NCBI GenBank assembly: GCA_035578175.1
Contig: JAQMRL010000004.1
Coordinates: 74,811,901-74,875,900, forward strand
Length of the DNA: 64,000 nt
DNA from: Catonia carolina
Lineage: Eukaryota > Arthropoda > Insecta > Hemiptera > Achilidae
Direction of reading: 5' to 3'
Shown: one piece after another, positions 1-10,165 of the stretch
How positions within the stretch are numbered: the first letter of the stretch is position 1
Layout: each line of letters starts with the position of its first letter
Translations under genes and position numbers: made by a program
The notes under the pieces: generated by a model
Databases searched by the model: none
What the model saw: the letters and a program-made list of their open reading frames with translations, nothing else
Told to the model about the DNA's origin: nothing

Positions 1-829
1 AAATGGCGTCAGGCCAGTTTACCATTAAAGTATTGCTCCGTCATGGTGAATGACATTGGGTCTGCCAGGCAGCATTGAACGTGTTAACCTCATCTTTTGA
101 TAGGTTTGTCATCTCAAACAGCAGCTTTTGATAGGCTTTCATGTCTTCTGAACACTTTCTGGATCAGGGCCGATTTTCTGAGTCCGTCACTTCTGTGAGG
201 GACTCAAATTCTTTACTATTAAATGGCCTAACAATGTTCAATTGAATATTGAATTTTTAAGCTTTCATAAATATCGCTATAGATAGGGGTCCACAAAAAT
301 GATACGAACCGCATGGAAGCTCGTAGGTAACTTATTTTAAGTGTGTTTTGAAGCCATTTGGAGCGAGCATTCTGCAATTTTAGTCGTGTCAGAAAAAAAA
401 TAGTCTGGTTACTTTTTATGCAAATCTGTACTTCTTTATTGTCTTGGCCTTCTAAAGATTACATTAGATGATTTTCCCCCAAGCCTCTTTCATTTGTTCA
501 CAACCCTTTCCTTCTTTCCAATTCTTGTTGTCATTTTCCATCTATTTTTTCATTGTAACCCTTCAAATTTTTTAACAATTTTTCTTAATTTACTTATGAC
601 TTTTACCTTATCTAACATCTTCATCTACATCATTTCTTTTCATTTTTTATGAACCGTCTATTCTGTTTTTTGTAATTTTTACATCAGTCAAATAAATAAC
701 TGTTTCATAAATCTATTCTATAAAAATGTATCCATAAAACTAAATTCACTGTAAAAATGCTTGCAACATCCAGACTTCTTTTATTCTTATTTAAGCTATG
801 GCTAGACGGGTGTTATTTGACGCTACTAT
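1..829. other. AT-rich stretch, no gene seen
   Basis: No open frame resembling a protein, no repeat recurring in the window and no structured RNA was seen. Base composition is typical of the surrounding intergenic DNA. Confidence 0.5.
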
Positions 830-1765
830 TTTTACTTTCTCTTGCCTATATGAATATATAGGAAGGAAAGTATTGTTTTCATGTCGATTTTTTGAAATCG
901 AGTTTTCACTGGATCTACACATTTTCAGACCCCCTGAACCCAAAAAACATGTTTTTAGCGATTGGTCTGTGTGTGTGTGTGTGTGTGTGCAAAATATCTC
1001 AAGAACGGAACATCGTACGAACTTAAAACTTAAGTTACATACCACTACTGGACCCGACACGAACATTTTCATCAAAATCGGTCAACCGGAAGTAGTAGTT
1101 TATTCGTGTAATTTTTCACTTTTTTGCAATTTTCTCAAAAACTGGTCCTACAATTTTTTTTTAAATCGTCTGGTTTACTAAAAATTTTTATGCTCTTCAA
1201 GATAGGGTAGGCGCCATGTTTGCTGAAATTCTTGGTAAGGGTGTTTTAATGTAAAAACGTTGTTTTTTTAAGATTACAGCTTTAATATGCAATTTAGCGC
1301 AAAAATTTATATAATAAAAGTTGTAGAGAACTTAAAATCCTACAACTCTTATTTCAAACATTTTTTGGTATAACGCTTAGTTTAGCGGTAATTAGCGATT
1401 TTCTGTTTTTTTCTCACGAAAACGTGTGAAAAATCGATTTTTTTAAGATTTCAGCCTTAGTATGCATTTCACGACTAAAGTGTATATAATCAAATTTATA
1501 GGAAATAAAAAGATCTACAACTTTTATGTAGAGTATTTCTCTCTACAATGCCTAGTTTAGCGCGAAAGAATGATTTTCCATATTTTTAAGCCAAACTGAG
1601 GTAGATTGTTATTTTGTGTCTTTCACTCATGATTAAAATTAGGTTATGTTTATTAACGTTAGTTTTTTGTTTATTTCTAACGTTTTATTACTAATGTTAG
1701 GATTATTGTTAATTATTTGCATTGGCAAGAGAAAGTTGTGTGAGTGTTTCAAACCAGATTTTTCA
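830..1765 (+). repeat. Microsatellite-carrying interspersed repeat, full copy 1
   Basis: One of about ten copies in this window of a family roughly 0.9 kb long. It opens with ACTTTCTCTTGCC at 834-846, followed by a small palindrome. A (TG)n tract lies at 966-990. An AT-rich body repeats phrases about AAAACGTGTGAAAAATCGAT. Near the end is GGCAAGAGAAAGT at 1724-1736, the inverse of the opening motif. Similarity to other copies runs about 28 bp further, to ACCAGATTTTT. Other full copies are at 41517-42390 and 50513-51432. Matching inverted ends suggest a non-autonomous DNA transposon, but no clear target duplication was found. Open frames inside it are probably incidental. Confidence 0.75.
966..990. 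repeat. (TG)n microsatellite inside interspersed repeat
   Basis: A dinucleotide run located at the same internal position as the TG/CA runs at 26784-26816 and 50653-50680 in other copies of the same family. It therefore travels with the element. Confidence 0.85.
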
Positions 1766-2240
1766 ATAAATGACGCGGCTTCTTTTTCAGTAAACCCTTG
1801 GCTACACAGGACGTTAAATAACGCGAAGATTCTTGCGTTATTTATCGCATGTCCTGTAACATACTGGCTACATAATCAATTTTTAATGCAGTTTTCTTCA
1901 GTGCTTCATAGTGTAAATGCTTGATAGGTGAATGTATACTGAATGTTATTTAACACTTTAACTGAGCTACCGGTCTCTCAGACCGGGAGGTATATTAAGT
2001 TTTCCACAGTTTCAGCCCTGTTTGTTCAAGGTCGTTCATAGGCTCAGTAGCTGACTTCTAACTCCCCCTCTTCACTAAACACTAGCGTTAGTTAAGTTTC
2101 CGTTAGTCGTTCTCTGGTGACAACCGCTTTTTGAAAACCACCCGGTCTGTCATACCGGATAGCTCAGTTATCGTGTACTAATTAGCCAGTCCTGTATACC
2201 GGATAGCTCATATAAGTGTTAGTGCGCCAGTGTTAGTGAA

Positions 2241-2420
2241 ATGGATCGACCTTCTACCAGTCGATCTGCACACGTGGAAGACGATGATTTTGCCGTTTGT
2301 GTACGTAGAATGCTGGATGATGAGTCTTGTTTAGATGATTCAGATATTCAGAGTGAAATACATGATTCCGATGCAGATCCAGACTTTGTGTTGCTAAATG
2401 AAAGTGATTCCAGTTCATAA
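2241..2420 (+). pseudogene. piggyBac-like transposase, N-terminal fragment
   Basis: An ATG at 2241 opens 59 codons ending in TAA. The peptide begins MDRPSTSRSAHVEDDD and is rich in Asp, Glu and Ser, as expected for the acidic N-terminal region of piggyBac transposases. The frame stops right at the deletion junction, where a second frame carrying the C-terminus begins. The DDD catalytic core, which would be several hundred codons, is absent. The start is supported by its position just inside the left end of the element. Confidence 0.7.
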
Positions 2421-2423
2421 AGT

Positions 2424-2742
2424 GACTTCACGTTTTGAATTCATCAAAGCCTTGGGCTATGACCTTATCAGACCTCACCTTCAGAGAAGACTACAAATTC
2501 CCAATCACCGGCGAGATTTGAGGCAAACTATTTTGATGGTGTTGGCAGAAAATAACCCTGTTCATGCAAGAGAGGAAGAAGTCCCTTCCGACCGAATGGA
2601 GAAGAGAAAAACGTGCAGCAAGTGTCCATCTATTCCAGAGAGGAAAACCCAATATAAATGCATTAAGTGTTCTAATCCCATTTGTTTAGAGTGCAGTCGC
2701 AAAGTCTGCTATAAATGTGCAAAATACTGTGTAAACTCGTAA
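2424..2742 (+). pseudogene. piggyBac-like transposase, C-terminal fragment with Cys-rich domain
   Basis: About 105 codons in a different frame from the N-terminal piece. The first part (TSRFEFIKALGYDLIRPHL) resembles the segment that precedes the C-terminal tail of piggyBac transposases. The end has a cysteine-rich domain with CSKC, CIKC, CLEC and CYKC pairs. In this family such a domain folds around zinc and binds the transposon ends. The stop is TAA at 2740-2742. Losing the middle while keeping both protein ends is a typical internal-deletion derivative. Confidence 0.78.
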
Positions 2743-3304
2743 ACTGAACAGTTATTTCTTTTGTTTATTATTATCATCCATTATTATAGCAAATTACTTA
2801 AACATATCTTACAAAGTATCATTTTATCATAATTGTTCTTTTCAAATTAAATTTTCGATATGAGCAAGAGTTTGTTTGTTTGTAGTACAACAGCAGCAGT
2901 ATTTCATTATGTAATTTTCTATATTTAAAGGTTTGCAAATAAAAAAGTAAAAATGTTTAATTGTTTTTATATACGTTCCCCATTAAATATGTTTACTAAA
3001 AATATGTATTAAATTAGAAATAGTTAATAAATTGACCGGTAAAAACCAAAACACACTGACCGGTCTCAGAGACCGGATAGCTCAAATAACGTTTCTACAT
3101 CCACAGCTCAGTGAAAGTGTTAACACTCGTCTAGCTATTACTTTGCGTCATTTATCGAAAGAAGGAATGGGCTGCTGTCTATTCCTCTACGTTATCACCT
3201 TGAGGATGCGCTCTTGCTGCAATAAATTCAGTACCATCTATCTACCCAATCCCATTATAAACTATTGTGTCCATATTTCCAGTGTCATTCATCGAAAGAA
3301 AGTA

Positions 3305-4012
3305 CAGTAAAACCTCACTAATTCGGACTAATTGGAGGGAAGTGAAGTCCGAATTATCGTGAATATTTGTTTACATCTAAAAATTGAATAATTTAGGCAA
3401 TTAAAATGAAAAAATAAACGTTACTTGTCTGAAATATCGATGTTTAATGCATTTACAGTACAGTATATTGAAAAACAACAAAGTTAAATGTATAGAAATA
3501 AAAATATTTATGGCAGTAAAAATATTGTTAAATAATAAATGTCCAGTGTAAAATGATATTTAATTAAAACACTGTACTTACGTACCGATTATTTGGCACT
3601 TGTTGAAGTAGAGGGTTGACAAATATCCTCAGGGATCATTTGAGGTTGCTTAGAAAAAAAACTTGTTATTTTTTCAGTGATTCTTTGCTACTGTTTTCTT
3701 ATAACTTGTTGGCGCATCTCTCTTAGGACAAGATAATAGTCATTGAATTCCGGATTGAAGTCTGCAAATTCAATAAGTTCATCTATGTGGTTTCTCACTT
3801 CACTAGCTTAAATTGTGGAACTTTTTCTTCACCGAGTAACCAATAATGTATTACAGGATGAAACAATTTTTATTAGACAGTTAAAAGCTATTATTTTTTG
3901 AAGTAGCACTTTATTAATTTTTAACTAAAAAAACTTCTAAAAAAATTAAAAAAGCTGCTCTTCTTGGAGTAGTCTGAAATATCGCGAATTCCGAATTAGT
4001 GAGGTTTTACTG
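3305..4012. mobile_element. pogo/Tigger-type MITE, 708 bp
   Basis: Inverted ends CAGTAAAACCTCACTAATTC at 3305 and at the right end (reverse complement, ending 4012) are near-perfect over about 23 bp. TA dinucleotides flank at 3303-3304 and 4013-4014. A CAGTRRAACCTC-like terminus with TA duplication is characteristic of pogo/Tigger elements. The interior is AT-rich and shows no substantial transposase. Confidence 0.85.
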
Positions 4013-4014
4013 TA

Positions 4015-4629
4015 GTGTTAAATAACACCTATCTAACTATAGCGTAAAGAAATAAATCAATAAATTTCTCAAATTTTATTTCACCTATTAAAATAAAATA
4101 TCACATTTATTTAATCTTTAGTTTAAAAAAATTTGGACCAAAATTTTTAGATAATTTTTTTCAACGGTAAAGAGTGGAAACAATATGATATAAGTAAAAC
4201 ATCTGTTTTATAAATATATAATATTAAGTAAATACGTATTAAAAAACATCAAGACGCTCAAATAATTTTTGCCTTTTTTAAAAACTACCTAACTAGTACA
4301 AAGTTTAAAAGGCAATAAAAGTTAATAAAAAAGAATACTAATAATAAATAATATTTTATTTTTTAATTTATTAATTATTATTATATATTTTATTAGATGT
4401 TTGTGTCGTAAGTAAATATGTAATGTACAAACATAATTAATTAATTATATATGTAAACTGCATATAATATGTTTATTTTCTTGCGTATGTGTATACAAAA
4501 ATCAAACCACATTTATCTGAAAAAGACTACCTTTTGGCGAAATAATTTAAAAAACCTTAACTATGTAAGTACGTGCCGCTTCATTGCCTTGCTCAGTGGA
4601 GTTAGGTAGATCAGAATTCATAAGTGAAC
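4015..4629. other. AT-rich stretch, no gene seen
   Basis: Very AT-rich with many short stops in all frames. No recurrent repeat or coding signature was recognised. Confidence 0.5.
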
Positions 4630-5340
4630 GTTTTTTCTAAGTGGAATAGTTAAATTTTTCCAAAAAATTTTAGGTGGTGTAACCCCCCCCCAGGGCGTTG
4701 TTACCTGAGATTTCAGGAATTTGGGCTGAGACAAACAAAAAAGGTCCTATCATTTTTGCTATCCGAGGTCTCCTAATGGGATAGATTTTCATTTTCAGTT
4801 TTCCAAGACATCAGGTAATTGGTTTTTCGGGGTTTTCCAGGTCACAGTTATAGGTTTAAGAAATCCAAGATCTGGACCTTATGTTTTGGGTAACGCTCGA
4901 CAAAAAAGCTTCTGTTCACTTTATTGTTCCAGTGCTTTCTAAGTTTATCAAAAATTTTGAGTCGATGCGTCCCCCCCAAAATTTGGTGAAGAGACATCAA
5001 ATTGGATTGACTGTTTTTCAACAACCATTCTGTTTAGAATCAGCCAGTCCTTTTGGACTAAAATAAATAAAGAAAACTGTTTTTAACCCAATTTTGAGGA
5101 AAGGGTGCAAAACAGAGTTTTTAAGTTACTTAAGTTTATGTTATTTGGGATGCTGAACCACATGCCATTGAAAGTTTTTTTTCTAAAAGAACAGTTAAAT
5201 TTTTCAAAATTTTTGGGGTGGTTTAGCATCCCCTTGGGGGCTGTTATCCTAGATTTCCCAGGAGTTTGAGCACCTGATAAACTAAAAAGGTCCTAATCAT
5301 TTTTGCTCTCCGGAGGCCTCCTTATGGGTCAGAATTTGTG
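4630..5340. repeat. Diverged direct duplication, two ~160-bp units
   Basis: Units at about 4630-4785 and 5170-5335 share the same order of phrases: AGTTAAATTTTTC, a G/C-run with GGTGT or GGTTT, a CTGTTA or TTGTTA segment, then AAAAGGTCCTA...TTTTTGCT and CTCC...ATGGG. They are clearly related but diverged. The spacer between them shows no convincing gene. Confidence 0.55.
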
Positions 5341-5486
5341 TCAGTTAGTCAGTGACACTAAGAGCTAAAGTAAAACCTCGTTATACCGGGCTAATGACTG
5401 GCTATACCCTTCCAGGTATATCCGAATGTACGTTAGAGGTACCATGTTTACATATATGGACATGACATTTGAGTTTTATATACGAG

Positions 5487-5885
5487 GGGTGTTGTTGTTT
5501 AGGTCATCAGCCGAAAGGCTGGTTTGAACCTCTAGAGGTTTTACTAAGTAAAAATGAGGATTGAGGTGGTTTACCATTGCCTTCCTCACTGAGTGAAAAA
5601 TTACGCTTATCAGCATGCCACGCCCTCTGAAAAGCACATATTTTCCAATCTGCAAATGACACCTTCACTTCATTCACCACAGGGTCTGGCTGTATAATGA
5701 AATTCATTACTCTCAGAGAAGATAATTCTGACTACCATCTTTTAAACCGTTACCTCTTTTGTTCTTAAATGCTTAAGTCAATTGGTTGACCATGTAATAA
5801 GAAACAGAACTATTTTTTGTAGCCATGGAACTAGCAGATCGAGTGCAAATAATGTTACACTCCACTGTTATGGGTACATAACACT
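5487..5885 (-). repeat. (CAA)n-tailed SINE-like retroposon, copy 1
   Basis: This family has about seven copies here. Read on its sense strand it starts near CCCATAACAGACAGGTGGAG and ends in GATGACCTAAACAACAA with CAA repeats. A copy at 28324 is flanked by a target duplication, which shows retroposition. The sense strand contains a short open frame ([18 protein letters not shown]...) ending at the tail, partly kept in several copies. No tRNA-type promoter was recognised, so it could be the 3' end of a LINE rather than a true SINE. Confidence 0.7.
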
Positions 5886-5898
5886 ACATTTAATATTA

Positions 5899-6405
5899 CA
5901 GTAGAGTGTCAATAATTCGGAACGTCGAAAATCCGGATTCAATTCTGGCGAAAAATGGGAATTAATTTATCATAGGTTAAAAGTGTCCAATATGGCTGAA
6001 CGGCTCGCCGTGCGTGATGAGTAAGAGATACGCTCGAATCGCATGTTGCGTAGTGGTTGCACAATTGCACTAATTAAATTAATTGTCTTAAATCAAAATA
6101 ATAAGAGTCCTTTGGGTACAATATGGCACCAAAGCTTATTTTGTATCACTCTTTTATATGTACATTACAAATTTCGTTAAATAAAAATTAGTTCTTTATA
6201 CATAACAACATTTTTCGTAGTTTTACTTACCCGCTTCACATTTCTGTTAACAAATCATGTAAATTATAGTCGAATTTAGCTACTGTACTTTTCTTACTTT
6301 GAAGACGTCTACTGGCAATTTTATCGGGTGTTTCGATAATCCGGATAATTTGATAATCCGGATGGCGTCCGGTCCCAATTAATCCGGATTATTGACGCTC
6401 TACTG
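5899..6405. mobile_element. pogo/Tigger-type MITE, 507 bp
   Basis: Termini CAGTAGAGTGTCAATAATTC (left) and CAGTAGAGCGTCAATAATCC (right, reverse complement) are flanked by TA at 5897-5898 and 6406-6407. Subterminal blocks rich in ATCCGGA recur on both sides. No transposase coding sequence remains. The ends differ from those of the element at 3305, so this is a separate subfamily, related to the one at 20680. Confidence 0.85.
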
Positions 6406-6778
6406 TAAATGTTAAAAATTATTTTCTTATTCCATGAGGTCATAAGCAATTAATTTTTCTCTGTGTAGTCTTTTTCAGAACAGCTGATTATAAAGAATTA
6501 TTAATAGGATATAAAATAGTAAAGTAATTGCACTGAAATAATTTTATTAGTATTATTATTATTATTATATAAATATTAAATTATTGTTTAAAATATTTTT
6601 TTCATAATTTCTAGGTTATTTACAAATGAATTTTATTAGAGTACTGTATTAATATGAATCCATCAATAAATAAATTCAAAAAATTAATCATTTTGTTCTT
6701 ATTTTAAGAGAGCTTTACATTTTTGGTTTAGATTTTGTAATCGAGATTTTAGAATATTTTGTTTACATTTTTTTAGAG

Positions 6779-7310
6779 ATGGAAAATTTAAAAGTAAGTA
6801 TCAAAAATATACAGGATGTTGGGGGGGAATTCTACTATCTAGGGAGTAAAATAATAAATGATGGTAGAAGCATTAATGATGTCAAAAGGAGGGTTGCTCA
6901 AACTAGAACGGCATTTGAAATGAAGAACAGCTTACGGACTACAAAAATTTATTTACAGATTAGGAAAAAATTCTTAAAACACTATGTTTGGAGTGTAGGA
7001 TTATACGGGAGTGAAACGTGGGTGATATGAGCTGTAGAAAGAAAGAGGATAGAAGCTTTTGAAATGTGGTGTTATAGGAAAATGTTAAAAAGTTAGGTGG
7101 GTGGACAAAATAAGTAATTTAGAGAATGTTAGATGAGTGGACGAAAGATGAAGTCTATGGAAACATCTTGCCTAAAGAAGAGATAGGCTAGTGAGGGATA
7201 CCTTAAGATATCCAGGTATTGCTCTATCAAAAATCGAGGGTAATATTGAGGGAATGAATTGTAGGGGGAGGCAAAGATTATAATTTTTAAACTAAATTAC
7301 AAAAGATGTA
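6779..7310 (+). pseudogene. LINE reverse transcriptase C-terminal remnant
   Basis: The frame from 6779 includes FYYLGSKIINDGR, then KHYVWSVGLYGSETWV, matching the region downstream of the reverse transcriptase core in many insect non-LTR retrotransposons. After the stop at 7028 the same pattern continues with in-frame breaks (ERKRIEAFEMWCYRKML, then degenerate RGRP-like and ITKDV-like segments). The 5' part, including the YADD catalytic motif, is absent. This is a 5'-truncated, decayed copy. Confidence 0.8.
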
Positions 7311-7324
7311 CAGTATTGTAGATA

Positions 7325-7540
7325 CAGGTCATTTGTTCTAGCTAGAAGCTTTCCCACCAATGCTCTGTGCCGCTGAGCTGTTCTGTTTAGTGAAAATTGT
7401 TGGTGCAAACGGTTTACAGATTTGTAATTTATACAAATTATTTACACTCAATCTATAAATTTATTTCAAATTATTTACACTCAATCTGTTGGTGGGGGAA
7501 GCACCTCGAAGGGAAGTGATCAGTCTCTCCATAGTGCTAG
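7325..7540 (+). repeat. Repeat shared with 10165-10290, interrupted
   Basis: The phrases TACAGGTCATTTGTTCTAGC and GCCGCTGAGCTGTTCTGTTT, then GTGGGGGAAGCAC, occur here and again at 10165-10290. In this copy about 90 bp of unrelated AT-rich sequence splits the unit after GTTTAGTG. Nature unknown; possibly a SINE or LINE tail. Confidence 0.55.
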
Positions 7541-7641
7541 CAGCGTTAAGAGCCTAAGTGTACTATAAATCCTAAAAACATTGACTGTATGTTGTAATTT
7601 TATATTTTTGTTGTTCTATTCCCTTCACAAGCCTTCAACTC

Positions 7642-8026
7642 ATGCATTCGGTAGTAGGCCAACTGTTTTATGTACCTATTGTTTTTACTCTTATGCTGTT
7701 TGGTTTTGTTTATATTAATTTTTCATGTAACGGACCAATTTTACTGACCGATGTGCAAAATCGTGTAGCCAGAGCTATGGGGATTTCGCGTAGTACAGTT
7801 CAAAGAATTTTGAAAGAAAAAAGAAAAACCCTGATGTGCTAATCAGAACACCAAATAAGAAAAGAATGAGAAGGAAAGTGAAGAGTGAAGTGGACAATTT
7901 TGATAAGTGCGTTGTGAGAAGAACAATACATGATTTTCATAAAACAAACACTGAATGGCCAACTTTGAATTTGTTACTCCCCGTTTTGCGGGAGAAAATT
8001 AATTTCAAAGGAAGTAAATGGTCGCT
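7642..8026 (+). pseudogene. DDE transposase N-terminal (HTH) fragment, 5' of ribozyme insertion
   Basis: A segment reading LTDVQNRVARAMGISRSTV resembles a helix-turn-helix DNA-binding unit. After a frameshift near 7840 it continues as NFDKCVVRRTIHDFHKT and LLPVLREKINFKGSKWS, a conserved block after the HTH in a transposase family common in hemipteran genomes. The same family occurs at 54685. At 8026 the frame is cut by a palindromic insertion and resumes at 8487. The catalytic domain is absent. Confidence 0.72.
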
Positions 8027-8143
8027 CAAAAATAAATCTTTATAATGCATCCTGCAGTTTGAAATATTTCTATTTCATATAATGAATTAATATAATAATT
8101 TCACTAACCTTCTTTTTAAACTGCGTCACCTTTATTTTATTCC

Positions 8144-8183
8144 TACTTACACGTGTTTCGGTGGATCCACCATCATCAGAGTA
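8144..8183 (-). ncRNA. Hammerhead ribozyme motif, locus 1 left arm
   Basis: On the minus strand: stem I half TACT, core CTGATGA, hairpin TGGTGGATCCACC (stem II, four pairs, loop GATC, with one extra U after the core), GAA, stem III region ACACGTGT, cleavage nucleotide A, then stem I half AGTA. All invariant core positions are kept. The predicted cut lies between 8148 and 8147. The short stem III is typical of minimal type I hammerheads in retroelements. Confidence 0.8.
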
Positions 8184-8373
8184 AATGAAAAATTGAAACT
8201 AAAAATTATTTTCATTTATTTAAAATTTACAGAAGATGATACATCTTCAGTCACTTGTATAAAACTCGTTTATGTTCTTGTTTTAAACAAGTTTTATACA
8301 AGTGACTGAAGATGTATCATCTTCTGTAAATTTTAAATAAATGAAAAAAAATTTTTAGTTTCAATTTTTCATT

Positions 8374-8413
8374 TACTCTGATGATGGTGGATCCACCGAA
8401 ACACGTGTAAGTA
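8374..8413 (+). ncRNA. Hammerhead ribozyme motif, locus 1 right arm
   Basis: TACT (8374-8377), CTGATGA (8378-8384), stem II TGGTGGATCCACC (8385-8397), GAA (8398-8400), ACACGTGT (8401-8408), cleavage A at 8409, AGTA (8410-8413). Stem I pairs TACT with AGTA. All invariant core positions are present. Confidence 0.82.
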
Positions 8414-8486
8414 GGAATAAAATAAAGGTGACGCAGTTTAAAAAGAAGGTTAGTGAAATTATTATATTAATTCATTATATGAAATA

Positions 8487-8575
8487 TAAATGGTCGCTGT
8501 GGAAAATTATTAAAGATATGGGATTCAGATGGGGAAAGGCAAAAGACAACAGGAAATATAAAGTTTTTAACTAGT
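8487..8575 (+). pseudogene. DDE transposase fragment, 3' of ribozyme insertion
   Basis: After the 12-bp target duplication the peptide resumes as KWSLWKIIKDMGFRWGK followed by KDNRK, exactly the continuation expected for the fragment ending at 8026. It ends at a TAG near 8573. The rest of the transposase is missing. Confidence 0.72.
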
Positions 8576-8609
8576 TTTTAGTCTAGCGTAGTAGTTGTAA
8601 CAGAATAGT

Positions 8610-8745
8610 ATACAGTTAGAAAGAGAGGGAATGATCATTAAGTGAGAAGGAGACAACATTGCCCCATTGAAACTATCCCTACTCTACCTACTCGCCCTCC
8701 CATTACAAGCTTCTTCCACAAACAAATGTACTATATGTAGATATG
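8610..8745 (+). repeat. ~130-bp repeat shared with 12115-12245
   Basis: Contains ATAGTATACAGTTAGAAAGA and AACTATCCCTACTCTACCTA in the same order as 12115-12245, with about 90% visible identity. At the second locus the hammerhead palindrome has inserted at its edge. Identity unknown. Confidence 0.65.
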
Positions 8746-9030
8746 AAACGACTTGTGCAAGATAGAACAGTTTGGAGAACTGTATCAAACCAGTCGAGAG
8801 ACTGATGGCAAAAAAATTTATAATCAAAGCTGAGATGGGATCTGGGTGAAAATATTTCATAAATGACAATTTTAAGAGAAGTTTCATGAGTATATTTTAA
8901 GGCCAGAGCTTCCATGCTGTCACTTAATTATAATCATCACAGTGAATAACAGATGAGTTTGTTCTCTGTGCAGTGCTCAGGAGGATAAAGAAGTTATCCG
9001 TTTTTCAGATTTGATAGTGGCATACAGAAA
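8746..9030. other. No gene recognised
   Basis: Short open frames on the minus strand overlap each other and resemble nothing known. The stretch leads into the 3' untranslated end of the LINE fragment that follows. Confidence 0.4.
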
Positions 9031-10165
9031 ACAGAAAAGACCCTTTTATTTATTATTTATTTAGCGTATGGCTTTTCAAGACATTTAAAAAATCAGCATC
9101 ATAATTGTTATATATTGGGATCAAATATGACCCTCTGTCTAATTTATCTGTCTAAATATGTACATACAGTACGTAATTCTAAAAACATGCTTAAGTCTAT
9201 ATACAGACATCCAGTCTGTCCAAGTAGGCTATTGATTCTGGAGTTGCCATCAGGAAATCCGCTCTTGTCCCTCCTCTAAAGGCAGTTATTCTGCACTCTT
9301 TCACTATGTGATCAATAGTTTGTCTTTGACCACACTCACATAAAGGCGATGGTATTTTGCCCCATTTAAACAATAAATCAGCACACCTACCGTGTTTTGT
9401 TCTTATTCTATTTAGAGCTGACCATTTTCTACGAGGTAGTCCAAAACCTGGCGGTTTTTGTGAAAACCATGGGATTTGTTCTTGCTGCTTTGATGCCCAT
9501 TCTTGCTGCCATGCACTGGGTATGTTAAATGCTTCCTCTTTGGCAGTTTTTGTAGGTGGCTTTCTTGATCGCAGACGAGTTTTATTTGCGTTTTCAATAT
9601 CCTCATGAATTCTCAGGTCTTGATTGTCGACAATCTTATCATACTCTCTAATGAGGGCATTCTTGCGGCGCAGGTTTGGGGGTGGTATGTGGCTCAATAC
9701 TGGAAGCCATTCAGTAGGTGTTGATCTGATAGCGCCAGTGATCATTCTCATGGTATTATTGAGTTGGGCGTCTACTCTATGAGTGTGAGGGCTGTTTAGC
9801 CAGACAGGTGCACAGTATTCAGCAGCTGAGAACACAAGGCTCAGAGCTGTTGAGCGAAGAGTTGAGGCTGAAGCTCCCCAAGTTGTTCCACAGAGCTTTT
9901 GTATAATATTATTCCTTGCTTTCAATTTCTCTGCTATTCTTGATAGATGATGTTTGAAAGAAAGAGTTCTATCAAGTGTTATGCCTAGATATTTTGGGGT
10001 CCTATTGTGAAGAAGCAATTTGTTCTCGAACTGGATTTTGAGCTCTCTCTTGGCAAGTTTGTTGTTAAGGTGAAAGCAAGAAACCTCAGTCTTGCTAGCA
10101 TTAGGCTGCAGGCGCCATTGTCGGAAATATCTATATGTGCTAATAGTGAAGGTGTCTACCAACCA
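9030..10165 (-). pseudogene. Jockey-like LINE, 3' half of reverse transcriptase ORF
   Basis: An uninterrupted frame of about 320 codons ends at 9197 and reads from about 10165. It begins after the catalytic core, with YFRQWRLQPNASKTEVSCF, then PKYLGITLDRTLSF, CAPVWLNSPHTHRVDAQL and LPVLSHIPPPNLRRKNAL. It ends with a CECG...H...C zinc-knuckle-like segment (CECGQRQTIDHIVKEC). This order is typical of the C-terminal half of jockey-clade LINE proteins in insects. The copy is 5'-truncated: the frame's first residues come from an adjacent unrelated repeat at 10165. The intact frame suggests fairly recent insertion. Confidence 0.88.

Larger units (their letters stand above)
1950..3123 (+). mobile_element. 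Internally deleted piggyBac-like element with TTAA ends
   Basis: The element is bounded by TTAA at 1950-1953 and 3120-3123. The inverted ends are CACTTTAACTGAGCT (1954-1968) and, read inward from the right, CACTTTCACTGAGCT (3105-3119), one mismatch in 15. Palindromic subterminal blocks follow on both sides, for example ACCGGTCTC...GACCGG near 1969-1988 and 3056-3076. TTAA target sites and short inverted ends define piggyBac-family elements. Inside are the two ends of a transposase with the catalytic middle missing. It could be mobilised only by an enzyme encoded elsewhere. Confidence 0.88.
8015..8498. mobile_element. Hammerhead-bearing palindromic retroelement, locus 1
   Basis: About 460 bp (8027-8486) forms one large inverted repeat, flanked by the duplication TAAATGGTCGCT at 8015-8026 and 8487-8498. 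Each arm contains a hammerhead ribozyme motif, on the minus strand at 8144-8183 and the plus strand at 8374-8413. The left arm carries an extra ~45-bp tail (AATAAATCTTTATAATGC) missing from the right arm. Unequal inverted terminal units, a variable duplication of about 12 bp and hammerheads all fit Penelope-like retroelement derivatives. No reverse transcriptase is present. Confidence 0.82.

Noticed and set aside
798..1181. 127-codon open frame and its antisense partner at 791-1075
   Set aside because: They cross a TG microsatellite within an interspersed repeat; Val/Cys and His/Thr runs are translations of the repeat.
5362..5440. Another pogo-type MITE beginning AGTAAAACCTCGTTATACC
   Set aside because: Only one end was found; no matching inverted end or flanking TA pair nearby.
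8684..8915. Two overlapping minus-strand frames of 67 and 70 codons
   Set aside because: They lie partly in a repeat shared with 12115-12245, overlap in different frames and resemble nothing.
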